A model generated the notes under the pieces. The model had not been told where the DNA came from. It did no database searches and saw nothing but the letters and a program-made list of their open reading frames with translations. Below are positions 3,301 to 5,792 of a stretch of DNA of 5,792 nucleotides, in pieces. Every line of letters begins with the position of its first letter. The first letter of the stretch is position 1. The translations under genes and the position numbers were made by a program. This DNA is from Puniceicoccales bacterium (GTDB taxonomy: Bacteria > Verrucomicrobiota > Verrucomicrobiia > Opitutales > JAIRLM01). Where the stretch lies: the NCBI GenBank assembly GCA_031282565.1, contig JAITDL010000019.1, positions 1 through 5,792 on the forward strand, given 5' to 3'.

Positions 3301-5792
3301 AATGCTGACGCACAGGCTTCGACGATCTACAATAGTAGCGAATTCGATTTCTATGTATCACCGTCTAGTGGAGAACTCGATCCCGATACATCACAGCCCA
3401 TAGAACATCCTTGGTGCCATCTGGGACCAGAGTATTCTTGCGCAGCACGTGCATATTTGGATTTTGTTAGTGTCGGTGAGTCAGCGAATGGTGTGAACAT
3501 AGACTGCATGTCTGTGCATGAGCATGCCATGCTTTTGTGCGCGACGTGCGCCGCTTCATTTGCCGACATAGCGGAGTGCATTACCCGTGATAAAGTGCTT
3601 CGCGTGGCTGCCGAAAAAGCTGGAAAGGCAGTTGCTGCTTCCAGCGGTGAAATTACTGAAGTAAACATTAAACAAGTCTATGCGCAATTAGCGCGTTTGT
3701 TGTTCGCCGTCGTTCTCGATGGCGGCAATGTGGATAGCGAAGACCCATGTAACGTGTCCGCGCGAATGCAAAGCGGCATAATGGGCATGCTAGCAGACAA
3801 TGTTGATGTGGAATCACTTCCGCGTCTAAAGTTTGGTGGTGGTCTGCCAAATGATTTCCCGATTACAATTGTTGATCGCCATTTTGGAAATAGGGATGGA
3901 GTCCCACTTATTCAATTGTTTGGAGCTGGCAATTGCATGTTGGGGCTAGATTGTCTTCTTCTCGAGCTTAGTGATTTGCTGTCAAGTCAAGAAGTCGATG
4001 CGCTCAGGGATGGAATTATGAATCATGCGTGGACTTGCAGTGAAGTTCGCGGCTGTTTGCTTAGGCCTCTAGCAAAGTGTTGCATCGAGTTGTCAGAAAC
4101 AGTAGGCTCACGGCCTGAGTTCCCATGGAAAGCAACAGTCCCTCCTCCGCCTGAGCATATGCCTATTCCAGTATCACGCTATAGTGCCGTCCCTCAGATT
4201 ACAAAAACAGACGGCACAGTATATCTCCTTGATGGCGATGAGATTGTCGCGCACAAAGATGGGGCGATTATTATGTGTGCCGTCGAAAATAGTGAAACTC
4301 TTTTTAGCTCTATTGCGACAGCCATGGCAATAGGAGGTTTTGTGCCGCAGCGCTTTGGAAGTGCAAAAAACGGGACTAGTTTCCAAATCATTCTCGACAT
4401 CATACGCTATATGTACCTGCAAAATGTAAGGGCACTCACAGCAGAGGATTGGGCGCTGCGCATTATTAATCCTCTTCTGAGGATCGCCTATGATTGGCAG
4501 GAGCAATTTGGAATGACGTGCGTAGATACTGAGTTTGTTGACCACGTCTTGCCATGGTGTTACTGCCGCAATGTCGGACGTGACCATATCTCGATTGGCG
4601 ACGACAAAGACATTAAAGAACTTGGCGAGTTTATAAAACAAAAAGACGTCCGCAAGACTATTGACGACAGGCTTCCAGAAAACCCGCTACTGAAAAAAGA
4701 CAATACCTTTACGTTTGTCGATGTATTTCGGATGGTTTCCAGACAGGTTCAGCTTGTGGCGGCAGCCTATGTGCGGCACATACTTGGCAGCTATCACTTT
4801 AATAGGGATGTTAAAGTCGACCATGTCTTTTCGAGTTTGTCCACAGATGTGCCACCGTATAGGCATGTAGTATGCAAACAATATTTGCCTGGCGAAGCTG
4901 AAACTGCAATTCCAAATGAAAAATGGGATACATCAGATGAAAAATTCACGACCTTTTCTGAGTATCAGCACAAACATACCGCGGAACAGGGCCATTGTGG
5001 TGAATTCTATGAGGTTGCGTTTGCTGCAATTGCTTTTGGCATACCTATCGCCATCGAACGTGGAGGTAATAACCCTGCGTATGTTTATGAAACTGATGGA
5101 CTGTGTGCGACATGCGAATATGACAGATTGCAGAAGTCAGACGATATGCTAACGCTTAGGGTAAGGTTGATGAATGTTGGCGGCGATAAAACGGCGACAA
5201 GTTGGAGCGCAATAGTTCGCGCATTGCCGTTGCGTGTAGAGGGCACATGGATGGACGCGGAATTTTTGAAGAAGGAAGTGGAAGCTGAAAACAGGGAAAG
5301 TGATAGGCGCTATGCAGAAGACATGGATAAGGCAGAACGTGCATATGAAGCAAAAATGAAAACATATAGAGAATGGTTTGACAGCAAATATAAGCTGTCT
5401 GGAGGAGAGCTAAAGCAAATAATATGCATGCTGAATTCTGGTGATGTGAAACCGGCTGCCGACAAACCTGCAACACCTTCAGCTGCAGCTGCTTCTCTGG
5501 ATGCTGCGCGGAAAGCATTTGCCATTGCAAAACAGGGCCGGAGACCTTTATTCACGCATAGAGTATCTATTGTTTCAGAACAAGCACCTCAACTTGATCC
5601 AGAACAAGTACCTCCACCTGATCCAGCACAAGTGCCTCCATCTACCCCAGAACAAGCACCTCAACTCGATCCAGAACAAGCACCTCCACCTGCTCCAGTA
5701 CAGGCACCTCCACCTGCTCCAGTACAGGCACCTCCACCCGCCACAGTACAGGCACCTCAACCTGCCGCAGTGAAGGCACCTCCACCTGCTTC
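304..5792 (+). CDS. Giant cysteine-rich multidomain protein of unknown function (3' end cut off by window)
   Basis: A single frame stays open from 193 to the window edge without a stop, giving about 1,830 residues from ATG 304; the C-terminus is missing. Start choice is uncertain. ATGs lie at 214, 304, 316 and 325. The composition jump near 300 and the promoter ending at 293 favour 304-325. ATG 316 has a weak GAG seven bases upstream; none has a strong ribosome site. ATG 325 gives the cleanest N-terminus (MSERDSIWPMIVLSPNDC). No signal peptide or membrane helix is evident. Globular blocks A-E alternate with low-complexity linkers, a charged E/K tract (about residues 376-511), a charged helix near residues 1651-1710, and a Pro/Gln octapeptide repeat from about residue 1760. 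About 60 cysteines are present (near 3%), suggesting a reducing cytoplasm or metal binding. Short OTU-protease-like stretches occur in blocks D and E. I do not recognise a family, and function is unknown. Large size, modular linkers and internal repeats would fit a secreted effector or structural protein; this is inference. Confidence 0.92.
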   Translation, partial: MSWLMHSMSERDSIWPMIVLSPNDCPGKLALQREFSDCNCDVVCVGRSGSGSDRIYAQVTELNLNSIRALHELLIGEETPEGSLVIFRNSVKLQHLASMWAAVRAADHDLSRELDWFLHGFICHCHPAIGEDGSPMADVYSYDPDTPNNELCVTCYHPRVVTVPPSAEEMRRHCSSQGGNGCDAGSSSVSGGGSAVDASCDSDMPQLFKEYRARSLKLKPLDGLCAMEHSCRQQTLGDWGLLKFEEGGLHCLAITRVGSPVDRRMTSPLAEYVRALWGTEKFGIIVPFEVKISLERAKFWFIGMRNYLASKFIDEAINKLKPELMAELYAEPCEILNENDNIVRQQLVPRLVSEFTDESICMLKAYLGDIVMHAFASGEYGGMPHGKPVAKAVARLEDEFEDRRKAEPSYEREAETRDKLIAKRKDELALEFNLGPDCVSADSYPPGYFEFSYEQKVECTARLAKEKFKTKIEAKIEAEFGPEPREKLEAVFTEKLEAMLIEKLEVIFAEESVMVPQYYEYAILAHWFTRFAEMDSVRFGRWYYCGPADVNFRKIFSAPCQYHCLVGDNDYDSYIRNIFNPCSDEAILADEFPLDCRERLDEFFNSAKILTAKERDEIEDGIFDKRWTYGELREACASDHKWLRLTAPIAKFSCTYGFDEFCRHLRDLLELDDVKTPIIYQGKLRSLSKSLAANTLKLNDLRTCQYPWIADFIVSGIFDRNSTWEELEDQLAKLDKIRSRIHGAVVKYNAECDSGFDPMTSRSVIHFKHVSGGKVSVDRKSLGASDVRHDEPSIDEFSVEDICGMELPVALRRDLEVAIKDGGTVYGGELFALLTDAYGAFLAKSSNARRLECSAVEQPKPSAVVQAQSSAVAPKHRCWNIATYEDENWSIGVGKVGEFYCIHVHNVGLPTLASMGKIRDIFKSVRAEEGECCIFLDGGREAVRRMWMDWIGIYSILECDYTSGVELARDYVREFLGRIGDRAIKFNGCFTDDCAVFTFNADAQASTIYNSSEFDFYVSPSSGELDPDTSQPIEHPWCHLGPEYSCAARAYLDFVSVGESANGVNIDCMSVHEHAMLLCATCAASFADIAECITRDKVLRVAAEKAGKAVAASSGEITEVNIKQVYAQLARLLFAVVLDGGNVDSEDPCNVSARMQSGIMGMLADNVDVESLPRLKFGGGLPNDFPITIVDRHFGNRDGVPLIQLFGAGNCMLGLDCLLLELSDLLSSQEVDALRDGIMNHAWTCSEVRGCLLRPLAKCCIELSETVGSRPEFPWKATVPPPPEHMPIPVSRYSAVPQITKTDGTVYLLDGDEIVAHKDGAIIMCAVENSETLFSSIATAMAIGGFVPQRFGSAKNGTSFQIILDIIRYMYLQNVRALTAEDWALRIINPLLRIAYDWQEQFGMTCVDTEFVDHVLPWCYCRNVGRDHISIGDDKDIKELGEFIKQKDVRKTIDDRLPENPLLKKDNTFTFVDVFRMVSRQVQLVAAAYVRHILGSYHFNRDVKVDHVFSSLSTDVPPYRHVVCKQYLPGEAETAIPNEKWDTSDEKFTTFSEYQHKHTAEQGHCGEFYEVAFAAIAFGIPIAIERGGNNPAYVYETDGLCATCEYDRLQKSDDMLTLRVRLMNVGGDKTATSWSAIVRALPLRVEGTWMDAEFLKKEVEAENRESDRRYAEDMDKAERAYEAKMKTYREWFDSKYKLSGGELKQIICMLNSGDVKPAADKPATPSAAAASLDAARKAFAIAKQGRRPLFTHRVSIVSEQAPQLDPEQVPPPDPAQVPPSTPEQAPQLDPEQAPPPAPVQAPPPAPVQAPPPATVQAPQPAAVKAPPPA
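823..912 (+). other. Gly/Ser-rich linker in the giant protein
   Basis: About 30 residues dominated by Gly, Ser, Ala, Asp and Cys (for example SSSVSGGGSAVDAS) separate block A from block B. Their composition is typical of a flexible linker. Three cysteines fall inside it (CSSQGG, NGCD, ASCD), which is unusual for a linker. It marks a probable domain boundary near residue 175-203 counted from ATG 304. Confidence 0.6.
1015..1227 (+). repeat. Internal module copy 1 (W-G-C-VG-P pattern, block B)
   Basis: This 71-residue stretch opens with DWGLLKFEEGGLHCLAITRV and closes with FWFIGMRNYL. It aligns with the 70-residue stretch at 2965-3174. The first 28 positions align without gaps and share W2, G10, C14, V20, G21, P23 and M28; the closing segment shares I, G and L in the pattern FIG....L / WIG....L. 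Overall identity is low, about 15% by eye. It is called a repeat because of the identical spacing and nearly equal length. Function is unknown; the alternating hydrophobic pattern GLHCLAITRV suggests a beta strand. Confidence 0.4.
1429..1836 (+). other. Charged E/K/R-rich, probably helical tract
   Basis: About 136 residues are rich in Glu, Lys, Arg, Ala and Leu, for example LEDEFEDRRKAEPSYEREAE and KIEAKIEAEF. One more ordinary stretch (FNLGPDCVSADSYPPGYFEF) interrupts them at about 1597-1656. The tract is likely an extended helix or spacer between blocks B and C. No strict heptad is obvious; the clearest period, near the end, is eight residues. Codons are strongly biased towards CTC, GAA, GCC, AAA and TTC, which also leaves the complementary strand free of stops here. 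Confidence 0.55.
1756..1827 (+). repeat. Three tandem 24-bp repeats encoding (R/T/I)EKLE(A/V)xF-like octapeptides
   Basis: Three consecutive in-frame units read REKLEAVF, TEKLEAML and IEKLEVIF at 1756-1779, 1780-1803 and 1804-1827. The DNA core GAAAAACTCGAAG recurs with few changes. Looser relatives precede it (KIEAKIEAEF at about 1714-1743). The 24-base unit keeps the frame, so copy number could vary without disrupting the protein. It equals the unit length of the unrelated Pro/Gln repeat at the 3' end. Confidence 0.7.
2131..2220 (+). repeat. GIFD..T.xEL motif, copy 1 (block C)
   Basis: The segment LTAKERDEIEDGIFDKRWTY continues GELREACASD. Its core GIFDKRWTYGEL matches GIFDRNSTWEEL at 2449-2484 without gaps. 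Seven of twelve residues are identical, with K/R and Y/W exchanges. Flanking residues look helical on both sides. This suggests a duplicated helix-turn-helix-like unit about 96 residues apart. A weaker third relative may be KDGGTVYGGELFALLTDA at 2761-2814. Confidence 0.5.
2419..2508 (+). repeat. GIFD..T.xEL motif, copy 2 (block C)
   Basis: The segment YPWIADFIVSGIFDRNSTWE continues ELEDQLAKLD. It is the partner of the copy at 2131-2220 and shares the ungapped core GIFD-[KR]-x-x-T-[YW]-x-E-L. The layout resembles small bacterial helical motifs in which a short turn is followed by a T-x-EL helix cap. I cannot name a family. Confidence 0.5.
2860..2928 (+). other. Pro/Gln/Ala/Val-rich linker in the giant protein
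   Basis: CSAVEQPKPSAVVQAQSSAV, followed by AP and a Lys, is low in complexity and likely disordered. It separates block C from block D. Its SAV..Q wording loosely resembles the Pro/Gln repeat at the 3' end. Confidence 0.55.
2965..3174 (+). repeat. Internal module copy 2 (W-G-C-VG-P pattern, block D)
   Basis: This 70-residue stretch begins NWSIGVGKVGEFYCIHVHNV and ends MDWIGIYSIL. It is the partner of 1015-1227, with the shared spaced residues listed there. It begins about 12 residues after the linker, so the module may be an N-terminal part of block D just as its partner lies near the start of block B. A more distant relation to block A (SDRIYAQV ... GSLVIF ... ASMWAAV, about 457-612) is possible but not convincing. 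Confidence 0.4.
3925..4050 (+). other. Possible OTU-protease-like nucleophile segment (block D)
   Basis: AGNCMLGLDCLLLELSDLLS is followed by SQEVDALRDGIMNHAW. This resembles the catalytic-cysteine segment of OTU cysteine proteases (consensus DGNCLF, then about 20 residues, then a helix with LR). The candidate cysteine is encoded at 3934-3936 and LR at 4003-4008. Only about 55 residues remain before the next linker, and no matching catalytic His is visible at normal distance. The preceding residue is Ala rather than Asp. The match may be chance. Confidence 0.18.
4114..4173 (+). other. Pro-rich linker between blocks D and E
   Basis: PEFPWKATVPPPPEHMPIPV includes four consecutive prolines and is a likely disordered hinge. 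It marks the end of block D and the start of block E (VSRYSAVPQITKTDGTVYLL). Confidence 0.55.
4261..5220 (+). other. Block E, possibly a degenerate OTU-like domain with a large insertion
   Basis: Three short segments occur in the order expected for an OTU cysteine protease. SETLFSSIATAM (from 4291) stands where the family has GNCLFRSIA; FQIILDIIRYMY (from 4384) stands for the LR..V..Y helix; GEFYEVAFAAIAFGIPIAIE (4999-5058) stands for the W-GG..EL.A.A..L..PI.V segment. SWSAIV (5200-5217) could stand for the HY..V catalytic-His strand. The nucleophile position is Thr and the His position is Trp, so if the fold is present it would be catalytically dead. About 200 extra residues separate the second and third segments. 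An unrelated fold remains equally possible. Confidence 0.18.
5254..5433 (+). other. Charged helical region after block E
   Basis: FLKKEVEAENRESDRRYAED, then MDKAERAYEAKMKTYREWFD, is dense in Glu, Lys, Arg, Asp and Ala and probably forms a long helix or coiled coil. It is followed by LSGGELKQIICMLNSG (5395-5442). It connects block E to the disordered C-terminal part visible here. Confidence 0.5.
5443..5547 (+). other. Ala/Pro/Lys-rich linker
   Basis: DVKPAADKPATPSAAAASLD is followed by AARKAFAIAKQGRRP. This composition suggests a flexible segment leading into the Pro/Gln repeat array. Basic residues (KQGRR) precede a short ordinary stretch (LFTHRVSIVSE, 5548-5580). Confidence 0.5.
5581..5792 (+). 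repeat. Tandem 24-bp repeat encoding Pro/Gln-rich octapeptides (runs off the window)
   Basis: Eight full 24-base units (5581-5772) and part of a ninth follow without gaps. The octapeptides are QAPQLDPE, QVPPPDPA, QVPPSTPE, QAPQLDPE, QAPPPAPV, QAPPPAPV, QAPPPATV, QAPQPAAV and then KAPPPA. The consensus is QAPPPxPx. Units 1 and 4 differ at one base and units 5 and 6 at one base, so both recent single-unit duplication and an older three-unit (72-base) duplication are likely. The unit is a multiple of three, so copy changes keep the frame. The product is likely extended and disordered (polyproline-like), acting as a spacer or as a docking site for proline-binding domains. The total copy number is unknown because the array continues past the edge. 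Confidence 0.92.

Noticed and set aside
2945..3403. 152-codon plus-strand frame overlapping the giant gene
   Set aside because: It is in a different frame from an uninterrupted coding region that shows linkers and repeats in its own frame. The alternative product has no recognisable features.
5395..5418. LSGGELKQ as an ABC/SMC signature after a charged helix
   Set aside because: It resembles the LSGGE/Q signature and follows a coiled-coil-like stretch. However, no Walker A or Walker B motif is found in the window and the surrounding sequence does not resemble an ATPase domain.
5501..5773. Out-of-frame plus ORF with KHLHLIQN-type repeats, and a minus ORF with RWRCLYW-type repeats
   Set aside because: Both are frame shadows of the 24-bp Pro/Gln repeat. 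Any 24-base tandem repeat produces periodic peptides in every open frame.
5581..5792. Regular repeats as a CRISPR array
   Set aside because: Units are contiguous with no unique spacers and encode an in-frame octapeptide, so this is a coding tandem repeat.

Overview
The window is dominated by one very long protein-coding region on the + strand. Reading codons in register with base 1, no stop occurs between the TGA at 190-192 and the right edge at 5792, about 1,866 codons. The usable gene probably begins between 304 and 325 and runs off the right edge, so at least about 1,820-1,830 residues are encoded and the C-terminus is missing. I do not recognise the protein as a member of any named family. 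It has no visible signal peptide or membrane segments and is unusually cysteine-rich.

Layout: 1-156 is probably the 3' end of another reading frame with no recognisable product. 157-303 is an AT-rich gap (roughly 27% G+C by hand count over 181-300, rising to about 45% from 301) holding a good sigma70-type promoter, TTGATA-17-TATACT. From about 304 the giant gene reads as globular blocks joined by low-complexity linkers: block A (about 325-820), Gly/Ser linker (823-912), block B (about 915-1428), a charged E/K-rich helical tract with an 8-residue EKLE repeat (1429-1836), block C (about 1837-2859), a Pro/Gln/Ala linker (2860-2928), block D (about 2929-4113), a Pro linker (4114-4173), block E (about 4174-5253), a charged helix (5254-5433), an Ala/Pro linker (5443-5547), and a perfectly phased 8-residue (24-bp) Pro/Gln repeat from 5581 to the edge.

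The protein contains degenerate internal repeats visible by eye: a W/G/C/VG/P module in blocks B and D, a GIFD..T.xEL motif twice in block C, and an LC[AV]TC motif in blocks A, D and E. Blocks D and E carry short stretches reminiscent of OTU-type cysteine proteases, but no complete catalytic set at normal spacing, so this is only a hypothesis.

Organism: the promoter and compact layout suggest a bacterium of medium G+C. A giant, cysteine-rich, repeat-linked protein with possible deubiquitinase-like pieces would suit a host-associated bacterium, but a large DNA virus cannot be excluded. No RNA genes, CRISPR array, insertion sequence or clear terminator were seen.
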